From positions 1-64,000 of the forward strand of contig NZ_QBDT01000001.1 of assembly GCF_004124325.1 (NCBI RefSeq): a stretch of DNA of 64,000 nucleotides. The letters are read 5' to 3'. The DNA comes from Streptomyces sp. L2 (GTDB lineage Bacteria > Actinomycetota > Actinomycetes > Streptomycetales > Streptomycetaceae). Positions 53,711-62,301 of this stretch are shown piece by piece. The translations under genes were made by a program, and so were the position numbers. Numbering within the stretch: the first letter of the stretch is position 1; every line of letters starts with the position of its first letter. The notes under the pieces are model-generated. The model saw only the letters and a program-made list of their open reading frames with translations. It had not been told where the DNA came from and made no database searches.

Positions 53711-54049
53711 TCAGACGTCGTTTCCTGCGGCGAGTCGACAGTCGGAGTCCGATGCGAGGGCGGCCAGTTGCCGCAGGCGTCGGAGATATTGAACTTCTTC
53801 CGCTCCGGTGATCAGGGCCAGGATCTGGTCCAGGTCTGCTACGGAGTCGCGCAGGATCCGGTGCCGCTCCGGGTCGAGAGAGCCACCGTTGTCCTGCCGG
53901 GTGGACACGCACCCGGCGATGGCCGCGTCGAGCAGCACGATGTCGACGCCGCCCGGCTCCGCTCCACGCAGCCCGGCGGGGAAGGCCGCGCGCAGATGTT
54001 CCTGCCACAGAGACGCGATGCTGGCTGACTGCTCACTCGATCCGCTCAT
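53711..54049 (-). CDS. Small conserved-type hypothetical protein (112 aa)
   Basis: ATG 54049 has GGAAG about 11 nt upstream. The protein is largely helical: SIASLWQEHLRAAFPAGLRG, GVDIVLLDAAIAGCVSTRQD, RHRILRDSVADLDQILALIT and EEVQYLRRLRQLAALASD. No signal peptide or membrane helix. I recognise no named family, but the codon use is normal and the middle part looks like a regulatory or binding fold. It lies alone between the glucanase promoter and a cargo-like gene pointing away. Confidence 0.65.
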   Translation of the reverse strand: MSGSSEQSASIASLWQEHLRAAFPAGLRGAEPGGVDIVLLDAAIAGCVSTRQDNGGSLDPERHRILRDSVADLDQILALITGAEEVQYLRRLRQLAALASDSDCRLAAGNDV

Positions 54050-54452
54050 ACGGCTCATCTTCCTGCAGGCACCCCGCCCTGGGCGTTCGGTTTCCCGCTC
54101 AGGCGGCTGTGGCCGACGAGGGCTGCGGCTGTGCCTGGCTGGGCAACCGGGAACCGGTCCAGGTGGCCGAGCGGCCGGTTTACGGACGGCACAGACGTTA
54201 GCCGTATAGAGCGGCCCAACGTCGCGCACATCCAGGAGTACCGCCATGTGCGAGGCTCCCTTCGCGGCAGCCGTCCCCGCTTGCCGTCATGCCCCCGCCA
54301 TTGCCGGCGGTCGGTCACGGTGCGGACGTACGGGCCACGGGCCGGGGGGTCATGCGGGTTGCCCCTGGCTGTGCCCTCGGGTACCTGGCCCGGCCGCGGG
54401 TGGTCCGGATAGGCATGGGAGGGAGTTGTCTGCCCGCCGAGGGAGAGGTCGC

Positions 54453-55883
54453 ATGTACGCCGAAGACCAGGCCAGGCCGGCCGGGGCACGCACGGGCCGG
54501 GCGCCGGCCCGTCCCTCACAGGCTGCGGGCCGGACGCCGTTCTCCGGTCTCCTCGCGCTGCAGAGCACGCTCGGCAACGCGGCGGTCGTCCAGTTGCTCC
54601 GCCGGGCCGGACACGACCGGAGCCAGGAGGAGCACCAGCACGGGGCCGGCTGCGGGCACCAGGAGACCGGGCAGCCCGTGCAGCGTTCCACGGTCCATGA
54701 CGTGCTGCGCACCGGTGGCCGTCCCCTCGACGACGGCACACGCAGCGAGATGGAAGCCCGGCTCGGCGCGGACTTCTCGGACGTGCGCGTCCATACCGGC
54801 AGCGCCGCGAGGGCTTCCGCCGCCGAGATCGGTGCGCGGGCCTACACCTCCGGCGCCCACGTCGTCCTGGGCGAGGGGGGCGGTGACAAGCACACCCTCG
54901 CCCACGAACTCACCCACGTCATCCAGCAGCGCCAAGGCCCGGTCGCCGGCACGGACCGCGGTGACGGGCTGCGGATGAGCGATCCGGGCGACCGGTTCGA
55001 GCGGGAGGCCGAGGAGAACGCGACCCGCGCGATGTCCGCGGCGCCCCCCTCCCCCGCCGCCGGGCCGGAGCAGCACGCCGCGGACAGCGGCGGGCACGAG
55101 GGGCACGCCGGCCACGGGGCCGGGGAGGCGGCGGTCCAGCGGGCGATCCTCGTGGTGGACCACGAGACGAACGACTACTCCGACATGATCGAGAACGGGA
55201 ACGAGGTTCCCCGGCACCCCGCGTTCAGGGACCTGGGCCTGCCCGAGGACATGATGAACCACCTGAAGAGACTGGCCGAGGACGACGACGGCAACTACAC
55301 GGTCGAGGAGGCGCTGGCGCGGGTACGGCACACGGTGACCGGTGGGGTCAACGTCGTCAGCAAGGAGGAGGCGGGCTTCCTGGGCGACCTCGCGCAGCGG
55401 CGCGGCAAAGTGTCCTCGTACGACCCGGACATGATGCCGATGGCACGGTCCGTCCTCACCAACCTGGGCGTCCCCGCCGGTGCGGTGGAGGTTCACAAGG
55501 GTTCCATCACCGCGTTCGGCAGCCACGTGCCGCACACCGACATCTTCGTACCGCACCCGGGGCCGTGGACCAAGATGGAGCCGCCGCACGACCTCGCCTC
55601 CTGTCTGGACGAGGTGATGGGGTCCGCGAGCCATGCCTATGTGCTGACCGACAACGAACCCCAGCAGAATTTCGCCGAGAGCCTTCGCGAAGGCATCAAC
55701 CGGGTCAACAGGGCCAACACCGGCGCCGAGGGCCACTCGCCCCTGACCGTCACCGTCAAGGAGTTGGAAGGGCCGGAGGGCACCGAGTTCGACATCGCGG
55801 ACAGCAAGGAGCCGGGGGCCGACGTCCCGTACCGGGCCCACCACCGCCCCGACTACCGGCTGGTCCGCGTCTCCCGCGCCTGA
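54453..55883 (+). CDS. DUF4157-domain protein, putative contractile-injection-system cargo
   Basis: 476 aa, ATG 54453 with GGGAGAGG. The N-terminus FSGLLALQSTLGNAAVVQLL, then QEEHQHGAGCGHQETGQPVQ parallels the effector at 44410. The DUF4157 region (about 80-165) has LGADFSDVRVHTGSAARASA, GARAYTSGAHVVLG and a zinc-protease-like HELTH at 151-155 (LAHELTHVIQQ). DUF4157 is frequent in proteins tied to extracellular contractile injection systems. Then a disordered His/Gly segment and a C-terminal domain of about 240 residues (AILVVDHETNDYSDMIENGN, VHKGSITAFGSHVPHTDIFV, HAYVLTDNEPQQNFAESLRE) that I cannot assign. No structural injection genes are in this window. Confidence 0.78.
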   Translation: MYAEDQARPAGARTGRAPARPSQAAGRTPFSGLLALQSTLGNAAVVQLLRRAGHDRSQEEHQHGAGCGHQETGQPVQRSTVHDVLRTGGRPLDDGTRSEMEARLGADFSDVRVHTGSAARASAAEIGARAYTSGAHVVLGEGGGDKHTLAHELTHVIQQRQGPVAGTDRGDGLRMSDPGDRFEREAEENATRAMSAAPPSPAAGPEQHAADSGGHEGHAGHGAGEAAVQRAILVVDHETNDYSDMIENGNEVPRHPAFRDLGLPEDMMNHLKRLAEDDDGNYTVEEALARVRHTVTGGVNVVSKEEAGFLGDLAQRRGKVSSYDPDMMPMARSVLTNLGVPAGAVEVHKGSITAFGSHVPHTDIFVPHPGPWTKMEPPHDLASCLDEVMGSASHAYVLTDNEPQQNFAESLREGINRVNRANTGAEGHSPLTVTVKELEGPEGTEFDIADSKEPGADVPYRAHHRPDYRLVRVSRA

Positions 55884-56022
55884 GCACCGCGGCGCGGCGG
55901 CGTGTCCCACAAGGTTCCGGTGACGGTGACGGTGACGCGTACGGTCTCGGCCCGGCGTACCGCGCTCAGGCGGGCGGTCACCGCCGGGCGGTCGGCGAGG
56001 GCTTCACCCGGGGACTACGAGG
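55884..56022. other. Intergenic stretch with an Asp23-like tail remnant
   Basis: On the minus strand a short frame reads RPAVTARLSAVRRAETVRVT, then VTVTGTLWDT. V-R-V-T-V-T-V-T-G is typical of the C-terminus of Asp23/Gls24-type proteins. It is probably the end of a second, deleted stress-protein gene next to the intact one at 56023. Confidence 0.4.
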
Positions 56023-56439
56023 TCATCGGCCGGATTCATCCTCGGAGCGGCCCGGTGCGTCGGCCAGGTCGGTGATGTGGATGTCGACGGCGGCGACGTC
56101 CAGACCGAGGCTCAGCTCGGCGGTTTCCGTCACGTGTCGGCGGACCTCGTCGGCGAGGACGGTGAGGTCGGGCGTGGACAGCGGGACCTGCACGCCGAGG
56201 TGGACGGTCACCTGACTCGTACCGGCGTTCGGTCCGGCGATGATCCGGCAGGAACCCGCGCGCACGCCGGGAACCTCCTCAGCGGCGGCGCGCAGGGTGC
56301 GCGCGGCCGCCGACTCCATGATCCACGTGCCTTCGCCGGGTTCCCGGTCCGCCCGGACCCGGGACAGCGGCCGTCCGCAGGGCAGCCGCTCGTCTTCGTA
56401 CGGCGAGGGCGTTCCGGGCGGGTGGATGGGTGTGGTCAT
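56023..56439 (-). CDS. Asp23/Gls24-family envelope-stress protein
   Basis: 138 aa from ATG 56439, which overlaps the stop of an upstream frame (ATGA). Core elements TLRAAAEEVPGVRAGSCRII, TSQVTVHLGVQVPLSTPDLT, LADEVRRHVTETAELSLGLD and VAAVDIHITDL give the alpha-beta pattern of Asp23 proteins, with an extra N-terminal tail of about 40 residues. Streptomycetes have clusters of these in stress-induced operons. The cellular function is poorly known, with a role in envelope or alkaline stress. Confidence 0.75.
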   Translation of the reverse strand: MTTPIHPPGTPSPYEDERLPCGRPLSRVRADREPGEGTWIMESAAARTLRAAAEEVPGVRAGSCRIIAGPNAGTSQVTVHLGVQVPLSTPDLTVLADEVRRHVTETAELSLGLDVAAVDIHITDLADAPGRSEDESGR

Positions 56440-56700
56440 CGCCGGGCCCCCAGGGTGCTGGTGAGACGGCGCCGGGCACGGACGGCCTGCTCGGTGATGC
56501 CGACTGTCGCCGCGACGAGGTGCAGGAGCTGCCGTCCCATTCTCTCAGCACCCGGCAGGTCCGCTGCTCGGCCGACATGCCGCGAGGGGCTGGTGCAGTT
56601 TCCCGACCGCGGCGCGGCCCTCGGTGATCCGGTCAGGGGCGGCGATGTGCTCGGGTGCGGTCGCCTCGTCCGCCGCCTCCAGTAGTGGCCGCGGGCATTC
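56436..56700 (-). pseudogene. Possible broken gene upstream of the Asp23 gene
   Basis: The end AERMGRQLLHLVAATVGITE, then QAVRARRRLTSTLGARR stops at a TGA overlapping the Asp23 ATG, as if co-translated. Further upstream a different frame reads ATAPEHIAAPDRITEGRAAV with coding-like composition. A single frameshift would join them. The family is unknown and the reading is uncertain. Confidence 0.3.
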
Positions 56701-56872
56701 GGCCCCGGCCACGCGGGAGACGACCCCGGTGTCGCCCCGGAAGAGCCGCCTCTAGCCAGCACAGTCCAAGATCAGCAACAATACGCAACGGTCCGGACGT
56801 CGGCCGGGCCACGCCGTGCGCTTCCGCACGCCGCTGTCCACTTTCCACAGCATCCGTTCCCGGGGGAAAAGC

Positions 56873-57583
56873 ATGTCCAGTCCCGCTCCGCAGCCTCCTG
56901 CCCGAAAGCGGTCGACCGCCGCCGTCGGCTGGCTGATCACCATCGCCCTCAACGTGGTCGCACCGATCGTCCTCTACAACCAGCTGCACGACCACGGCTA
57001 CAGCGAGTCCGTCGCCATCATCCTGTCCGGCCTCGGCCCTGCGCTGGACATCGTGATCTACCTCGCCTGGCACCGGCGGGTCGACGAATTCGCCATCCTC
57101 TCCCTGACGTTCGTGGCGCTCACCCTGGTCATCTCGCTCGTCGGGCCCGACGACCCACGGCTGCTGCTGGCCAAGGACTCCTTCGTGACGGGCCTGCTCG
57201 GGGTGGTCTACCTGGCCACCCTGGCCGCGCCGCGCCCGCTGATGTTCTACTTCGGCCGCAAGTTCGCCACCGACGGCACGCCGGAGATGATCGCCTGGTG
57301 GAACGGCATGTGGCAGTACGCCGGATTCCGCCTGGTGCAGCGCAATCTGACGCTCGTCTGGGGTCTGACGTTCATCGTGGAGGCGATGGTGCGCGTCGTG
57401 CTGGTCTACCAGCTGCCCCACGGCCAGATGGTGACCGTCAACAGTTTCCTGCCGTACGCCGTGATCGGCGCGCTGGTCTACTGGACGATGGCCTACGCCC
57501 GCCGGGCGAGCGCCCGCGGCCGCGCCGCGACCGCCGCGGCACAGGCCACCGCCGCGGAGGCGGTCGGCGCCGAAACCGCCTGA
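56873..57583 (+). CDS. Integral membrane protein, VC0807-like
   Basis: 236 aa from ATG 56873 with GGGGGAAAA upstream. About six hydrophobic helices: TAAVGWLITIALNVVAPIVL, VAIILSGLGPALDIVIYLAW, FAILSLTFVALTLVISLVG, SFVTGLLGVVYLATLAAPRP, LVWGLTFIVEAMVRVVLVYQ and FLPYAVIGALVYWTMAYARR. The pattern PLMFYFGRKFATDGTPEMIA between helices matches VC0807-type proteins of actinobacteria. Function unknown. Single gene, convergent with the next. Confidence 0.72.
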   Translation: MSSPAPQPPARKRSTAAVGWLITIALNVVAPIVLYNQLHDHGYSESVAIILSGLGPALDIVIYLAWHRRVDEFAILSLTFVALTLVISLVGPDDPRLLLAKDSFVTGLLGVVYLATLAAPRPLMFYFGRKFATDGTPEMIAWWNGMWQYAGFRLVQRNLTLVWGLTFIVEAMVRVVLVYQLPHGQMVTVNSFLPYAVIGALVYWTMAYARRASARGRAATAAAQATAAEAVGAETA

Positions 57584-57646
57584 GGCCAGGGCCGGTCGGC
57601 AGCGGGCGGGGGTGCCACGAGGCTCACCCCGCCCAGCTGCCTGCCG

Positions 57647-58135
57647 TCAGTCCCATTGTTCGTCCGCGAGAGAGGTGACCGGCTGCGGCTTGCCGATGAC
57701 GGCCAGCGCGATGTAGAAGCTGATCTGGCCGATCGCGATGGTGAGGGTGGCCAGGGCCCGGTCGTCGTAGTGCTTGGCGACCTCGGCGTACAGGTCGTCG
57801 GTGACACGTTCCCTGCCGTGCGGCGCGGGCTGGAGAGTGGCCTCCACCAAGGCCAGGGCGGCCCGCTCGGCGTCGGTGAAGTACGGGGCGTCCTGCCACG
57901 AGGAGACCGCCGTGATGCGCTCCTCCGACTCCCCCGCCTTGCGCAGGAAGCCGGTGTTCAGAACCGTCAGGTAGGTGTTGCCCACGATCTGGCCGGCGCG
58001 CAGGTGGACGAGGCTCATCGTGGTGCGCGGCACGGAGCGGTTGCCCGTGGCCCGGAACAGAGCGGCGCTGACGTCGTTCAACTCGGGTACGAACTCCGCC
58101 GGGTTGGGCATCCGGGAGATCGAGGTGCTCGTCAT
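57647..58135 (-). CDS. AhpD/carboxymuconolactone-decarboxylase-fold protein lacking the CxxC pair
   Basis: 162 aa, ATG 58135 with GAAGGAG. The CMD helix pattern is visible (VHLRAGQIVGNTYLTVLNTG, DAPYFTDAERAALALVEATL, VAKHYDDRALATLTIAIGQI, FYIALAVIGKP). In AhpD relatives the first segment carries C-x-x-C before a His; here it reads GNTYLTVLN with no cysteine at all. The thiol peroxidase chemistry is therefore impossible, so it is either a structural relative with another role or an inactivated copy. Confidence 0.78.
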   Translation of the reverse strand: MTSTSISRMPNPAEFVPELNDVSAALFRATGNRSVPRTTMSLVHLRAGQIVGNTYLTVLNTGFLRKAGESEERITAVSSWQDAPYFTDAERAALALVEATLQPAPHGRERVTDDLYAEVAKHYDDRALATLTIAIGQISFYIALAVIGKPQPVTSLADEQWD

Positions 58136-58271
58136 GGCTGCACTCCTTCGCATCGGCCTTGTCGGCGACTTCACTGCACTGACACGCCGACGCACGGAGA
58201 TGTGACAGCACTCGGAAAAAATCTTGGTGCCGAGAGGGCAAGGGGCGACGGTACGGGCCTCGGCCGGGAGG

Positions 58272-59483
58272 TCAGGGGCCGGGGAGCAGTTGGACGATGA
58301 TCCTGCGGGCGTCGACCAGGAAGGCACCGTACAGGGCCACCCACTGCGGTCCGGCTGCCGCCTTGCCGGCCAGCACCTCGCGCAGGTCGTCGTGGGTCGC
58401 GCGGGCTTCCTCGGTCTTCTGCCTCAGGCACGCCTGCACGTCCGGACGCGTACCGCCGGTGACGACCTCCCCGTAGTCGTCCACCGCGTCGGCGACCTGG
58501 TGGAGGAACAGGGCGTAGGGAGCAAGGGCCTCCCTGTGCGGTCGAGCGGAGGCCGGGGTGTCGTCGTCCACGGTTTCCGCCAAGGTGCGGGTCAGGTCGA
58601 CGGCGTAGTCCGCGAGTGCCTCCAGGTGGAAGACGATGCGCCGGTAGGGAGGTTGGACTCGCCGCAGCTGGGCGCGCCGCCGGCGGTCGGGGTTCAGCCG
58701 CATGCTCTCCCCGCTGCGCTCCACGGCGGAGCGCGCCTGCCGGACCATACGGAAGAGCCGTCGGGCCCGGTGGTGCCAGTCGCGCGCCTGCCGGCGCCCC
58801 CACGCGTCCTCCAGCCCGTCCGCGATCGCGTGCAGCGTCCGTGCTGCCTCATCGATCGCCGCCCGTACGGCGTCGTGCGCGCTCCGTAGGTGCGCCGGAG
58901 GCAGAACGAGCATGTTCACCCCTACGCCGACCAGGGCGCCCAGCAGCGATTCCGCGAGCCGCTCGACGGCCATGCCGAAGCTGGGGCGGGACGTCAGCAC
59001 GAACAGCGCCGTGGTCGCGCCGTAGATCCCCTGATCGCCGAGCCGGGGCCAATTGCCGAGCAGGAGGACCGCCGGCAGGACCACCGCCATCGCGAGTGCG
59101 GGGACGCCGAGCGCCGTGCCGCCGGCGGTGGCCAGTACCGTGCCCAGTGCGATGGCGGCGATCTGCTGGAACCCCTGGGCGAAGGACTGGTACACCGTCG
59201 TCCTGACCAGCACCACCGCCACCCACGGCGCGATGAACGACAGCGGCGCGTGCAGCCAGCGGTCCGCGACCAGCCAGGCCACGAAAGCGGCCAGCGCCGC
59301 CTTCAGCGACTGGACGACCAGGACCCGCTCCCGCCCGGGGCCGGCCCACGCCCGCCGTGTCGCGCGGCCACGGCCACGGCCTCGGCACGCGCGGCCCGCA
59401 CTACGTCCATCCCTCGTACCATGTCCGTGCCGGTGCCACGCAGCCCGTGCGGCATTCCTCGTCGGCACGGAGGGCTCGGTCAC
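58272..59483 (-). CDS. FUSC-type (aromatic-acid exporter-like) membrane protein
   Basis: The frame is open to a GTG at 59579; I used GTG 59483 because the N-terminal extension is Arg-rich and unlike the family, but the start is uncertain. Six helices cluster in the first half: VQSLKAALAAFVAWLVADRW, SFIAPWVAVVLVRTTVY, QQIAAIALGTVLATAGGTAL, LAMAVVLPAVLLLGNW, YGATTALFVLTSRPSFGM and SLLGALVGVGVNMLVLPPAH. A long helical cytoplasmic part follows. This is the half-size FUSC/ArAE plan. Possible export of organic acids; not proven. Confidence 0.75.
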   Translation of the reverse strand: MTEPSVPTRNAARAAWHRHGHGTRDGRSAGRACRGRGRGRATRRAWAGPGRERVLVVQSLKAALAAFVAWLVADRWLHAPLSFIAPWVAVVLVRTTVYQSFAQGFQQIAAIALGTVLATAGGTALGVPALAMAVVLPAVLLLGNWPRLGDQGIYGATTALFVLTSRPSFGMAVERLAESLLGALVGVGVNMLVLPPAHLRSAHDAVRAAIDEAARTLHAIADGLEDAWGRRQARDWHHRARRLFRMVRQARSAVERSGESMRLNPDRRRRAQLRRVQPPYRRIVFHLEALADYAVDLTRTLAETVDDDTPASARPHREALAPYALFLHQVADAVDDYGEVVTGGTRPDVQACLRQKTEEARATHDDLREVLAGKAAAGPQWVALYGAFLVDARRIIVQLLPGP

Positions 59484-59590
59484 GGAGGTGCGGCTCGTCG
59501 CTCCCGGCTGCTTCGGTGTTCCCCAGCAGGTCTTCGGCGTCGGACGGCATCCCAGTCTCGGCAGGGGGTTGTCCGTCACGCGGTCGTCCG

Positions 59591-60460
59591 TCAGGCGGCC
59601 TTCTGTGAGGCGGCGGCGTCGGGCCGCAGATCAGCCAGGGTGAGCTGGTGTGCCGGCGGTTCGGGCAGGACCACGCGGTGGGTGGTGTGGAGGCCGGGTC
59701 CTACGTGGAGCAGCTCGCCCGGCTCCATCAGGCGCCAGTCGGGATGGTCATCCATGCGTTCGCTGGCGATCACCACGGCGGGGTGGTCGATCAGGTCGGC
59801 GGAGTGGACCCGCATGCGTCCCTGGCTGCCGCCGTGGTCGAGGTGGCGGGAGCCGTGCTGTCCGCCCGCCGGGCGCTGGAGGACGTACAGCTCGTGCGTG
59901 TCGGGGTAGCACAGGGCCCACATCTGGTCGGGTGTGATCAGGACGAGGTTGAGGGCGTACACGGGCAGGTGCCCGGCGATCCATCGGGCGGCGTGCCGGA
60001 TCCCGGCGGTGAGGTCGCCGCCGTTCTGCCGGGTCTCCCGGGTGATCAGGGCGAAGAACCGCTCCGAGTCGGTGTCGCCCTGGACGAGGGACCCATCCCC
60101 GCCCAGGTGGTCGTCGAGCTGGTCGAGGCCCTCGATGACGCCGTTGTGCGCGAAGAGCCGCCCTTCTTGTTCGAAGGGGTGGGTGTTGCGGTCGAGGAGG
60201 CTGCCGGTGGAGGCGTAGCGCACGTGGGCGACGAAGGTGGCCGCCTCCACCTGCCGGGCCTCCTCGGCGAAGGCCCGGTCCCGGTAGGCGGCGATCGGCG
60301 CCTTGTCGACGTGCGGGGTGCCGTCTGCCGCGAAGTAGCCGAGGCCGGTCCCGTCGGGGTCGTGGTGGCTCTGCCGGCTGAGGCTGTCGGGGGCGTCGAG
60401 CAGCCAGAAGGTCGCGTGGGTGCGGCGTGGCGCGCTGCTGAGGCCGAACAGTCGGCACAT
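59591..60460 (-). CDS. Class II glutamine amidotransferase (EgtC/YafJ-like)
   Basis: 289 aa, ATG 60460 with GGAGGAGAGG. Met1 is followed by the nucleophile Cys2 (MCRLFGLSSAPRRTHATFWL). Other Ntn-hydrolase marks are FVAHVRYASTG (R73-like substrate contact), RLFAHNGVIEG and GDTDSERFFALI. Similar proteins include EgtC of ergothioneine synthesis, which removes glutamate from a gamma-glutamyl intermediate, but no other ergothioneine genes are near. The specific substrate is open. Confidence 0.84.
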   Translation of the reverse strand: MCRLFGLSSAPRRTHATFWLLDAPDSLSRQSHHDPDGTGLGYFAADGTPHVDKAPIAAYRDRAFAEEARQVEAATFVAHVRYASTGSLLDRNTHPFEQEGRLFAHNGVIEGLDQLDDHLGGDGSLVQGDTDSERFFALITRETRQNGGDLTAGIRHAARWIAGHLPVYALNLVLITPDQMWALCYPDTHELYVLQRPAGGQHGSRHLDHGGSQGRMRVHSADLIDHPAVVIASERMDDHPDWRLMEPGELLHVGPGLHTTHRVVLPEPPAHQLTLADLRPDAAASQKAA

Positions 60461-60561
60461 GGTTCCTCTCCTCCGTCGCCGGGCGGCCGGGGCGTTGCTC
60501 GCGGGGGGGTGCGTGCGGGCCGGCTGTACGGCGGTCACCGGTGACGGCCGCGTGGCTGGTC

Positions 60562-60798
60562 TCAGCTGCTGCCGCTCAGCAGCGCGCTCTCCCGGGGCCG
60601 GGCGGCGGGCAGCCGGCGGCGCGCCGCCGTGAGGGCCGCGTCGATGTCGCGGGTGCCGGTGGACACGCACAGGGTGTAGGCGACGTCCTCCATGCGCTGC
60701 CGCACGCGCTCACTGTCCGCGGGGGAAGCGTGGAGGGCGGCGAGGGATTCGTACTGGTCGACCAGGTCCCGCAGTACCGCGGGGTGCGCCATCAACAT
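60562..60798 (-). CDS. DUF5133-family protein
   Basis: 78 aa, ATG 60798 with GAAGGAG. MLMAHPAVLRDLVDQYESLA and MEDVAYTLCVSTGTRDIDAA are the hallmarks of DUF5133, a small streptomycete family of unknown function often found near regulatory or secondary-metabolite genes. Helical, soluble. It has no operon partner: its stop is 100 nt from the amidotransferase start. Confidence 0.83.
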   Translation of the reverse strand: MLMAHPAVLRDLVDQYESLAALHASPADSERVRQRMEDVAYTLCVSTGTRDIDAALTAARRRLPAARPRESALLSGSS

Positions 60799-60979
60799 CG
60801 CAGAGCTCCTTCCACGCCGCCCCGCGATCGCGGGGAAGCCGTGCGCTCCGGTACCCGATTCTCCGCTTCCCATGCCTCGCATGTCACTACGGCGCCGTGC
60901 CACACCAGTCGCGACCAGCCGATCCCTGTCCTCCGCCGGGAGCGGCTAGAGTGCGCGTCCGACGCGATGAGGGGGCATC

Positions 60980-61180
60980 ATGGCCAAGGTCAACATCAGT
61001 CTTGACGCGGAACTCGTGGTGGAAGTGATGGTCCTCGCCGGGATCGGTTCGCCCCAGGACGCCGTCGAGGCGGTGGTGCGGGACTACATCGCACGGGGCC
61101 ACCGTACGGAGGCCCGCACGGAGTCGAAGGACCAGAACCTGCGCGAGGTCGACGTGAAGCCGCAGGATCCGCAGGGCTGA
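60980..61180 (+). CDS. VapB-like ribbon-helix-helix antitoxin, orphan
   Basis: 66 aa from ATG 60980. The N-terminal strand KVNISLDAELVVEVMVLAGI and helix GSPQDAVEAVVRDYIARGHR are the DUF2191/VapB layout (T/K-x-x-x-x-D-x-x-L, then A-x-x-x-x-L/V-x-x-x). The tail (ARTESKDQNLREVDVKPQD) would contact a toxin, but no PIN-domain VapC gene follows; a hairpin and a small membrane protein do. It may be an orphan DNA-binding protein. Confidence 0.75.
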   Translation: MAKVNISLDAELVVEVMVLAGIGSPQDAVEAVVRDYIARGHRTEARTESKDQNLREVDVKPQDPQG

Positions 61181-61255
61181 GCCTCCGTCGCCTGCCGCCG
61201 CTCGAACTGCCTGGCGCGGCTTTCCTCGGATGAGCCCGCGCGTCACACGCGAAGC

Positions 61256-61281
61256 GGGGCCCGGCCGTATGGCCGGACCCC
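61256..61281. terminator. GC-rich hairpin terminator
   Basis: GGGGCCCGGCC (61256-61266) and GGCCGGACCCC (61271-61281) form an 11-bp stem with one mismatch and a 4-nt loop, between the convergent VapB-like gene and the small membrane protein gene. Confidence 0.65.
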
Positions 61282-61337
61282 ACTCAACTCGCGCTGTCAG
61301 CGGTGTTGCTGGGCGCTGCTCTTCCTAAGGCCCGTGT

Positions 61338-61508
61338 CTACCAGCGGTACCAGCGGCCCCTGCGGCCCGCGCCGTCGGCGGAGCGGACGACGAAGCCCAG
61401 AAGCCAGACGATGAGCACGATCACCGCGATCCACCACAACGCCTTCAGTGCGAATCCCGCGCCGAAGAGGATCAGAGCCAGCAGAAGAACCAGAATCAGG
61501 GGAACCAT
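61338..61508 (-). CDS. Small hydrophobic membrane protein (56 aa)
   Basis: ATG 61508 has AGGAGG upstream. Two adjoining hydrophobic helices (VPLILVLLLALILFGAGFAL and LWWIAVIVLIVWLLGFVV) are followed by a basic RRGRWYRW tail. This matches the small 'hydrophobic protein' family (DUF5670/Lmo0937-like) common in streptomycetes and induced by stress in others. Probably in the cytoplasmic membrane; function unknown. Confidence 0.78.
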   Translation of the reverse strand: MVPLILVLLLALILFGAGFALKALWWIAVIVLIVWLLGFVVRSADGAGRRGRWYRW

Positions 61509-61702
61509 CGATATCAACCTCCTGGCCATCGAATGCCCTTACGCCAGGTTTACAAGCCCTGAGAATGCGGGTTACTTCTACGAGATGGGGGGCATATTCG
61601 CGCCCTGCGCGCGCAGGCGTACGGGCAAGGACACCGGCCGGCCCTGACCGGCGGCAGAGGGGTGAAGTCGCGCGCTTCACACGCTTGTTACTGTTTCCGA
61701 TC

Positions 61703-62182
61703 ATGCGAGCCCTCTTCCCAGGATCATTCGACCCGGTCACTCAGGGGCACCAGGACGTACTCCGGCGCGCTGCCCTCCTGTTCGACGAGGTCGTCGTGTG
61801 CGTGATGTTCAACGCGAACAAGACCGGTCGCCTCCCCGTCACGGAACGGCTGCAGCGGCTCCGTACAGCAGCAGCCGACTTCAGCAACGTCACGGTCGAC
61901 TCCCACACCGGCGGCCTGCTGGTCGACTACTGCCGCCGAGCCGGAATCGACGTCGTCGTCCGCGGAGTCCGGGGGCTTGCCGACCTGGACTACGAAATGC
62001 CGCTGGCCCGCACGAACCACGAGTTGGCCGGAGTCGAGACGCTGTTCCTCGCGGCCGACCCCTCCCTCGCGCACATCTCCTCCACCCTCGTCACCGCGAC
62101 ACGTCACCGGGGCCGTATGCCGAATGGTGATCCGAGCGGGCGGGGCCAGGGCCGGCGGTCGGAGATCGAGGCGGCGAAGTAG
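61703..62182 (+). CDS. Pantetheine-phosphate adenylyltransferase paralogue (CoaD-like)
   Basis: 159 aa from ATG 61703. MRALFPGSFDPVTQGHQDVL holds the nucleotidyltransferase T/H-x-G-H motif (TQGH). GGLLVDYCRRAGIDVVVRGV, RGLADLDYEMPLARTNHELA and GVETLFLAADPSLAHISSTL align with CoaD, including ISST. After that the C-terminus (VTATRHRGRMPNGDPSGRGQ) departs from the usual S-x-L-V-K-E-V-A-R-x-x-G-D-V form. CoaD makes dephospho-CoA. A core chromosomal copy is expected elsewhere, so this is probably an accessory duplicate. It may still be active. Confidence 0.78.
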   Translation: MRALFPGSFDPVTQGHQDVLRRAALLFDEVVVCVMFNANKTGRLPVTERLQRLRTAAADFSNVTVDSHTGGLLVDYCRRAGIDVVVRGVRGLADLDYEMPLARTNHELAGVETLFLAADPSLAHISSTLVTATRHRGRMPNGDPSGRGQGRRSEIEAAK

Positions 62183-62301
62183 GCGCGGTCCGCCGGCTCG
62201 CAGGCCAGTACCGCCGGGGCGTGGCCGGCCTGCGGCCGCTTCGGCTCGGGCATGTTGGTCGACTCCGCCGAGCGCGAGCGCCGAGGCCGGGTGCGACGTG
62301 G

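Noticed and set aside
44410..55883. A full contractile injection system locus
   Set aside because: No sheath, tube, baseplate, spike or AAA+ genes occur in the window; only two cargo-like genes are present.
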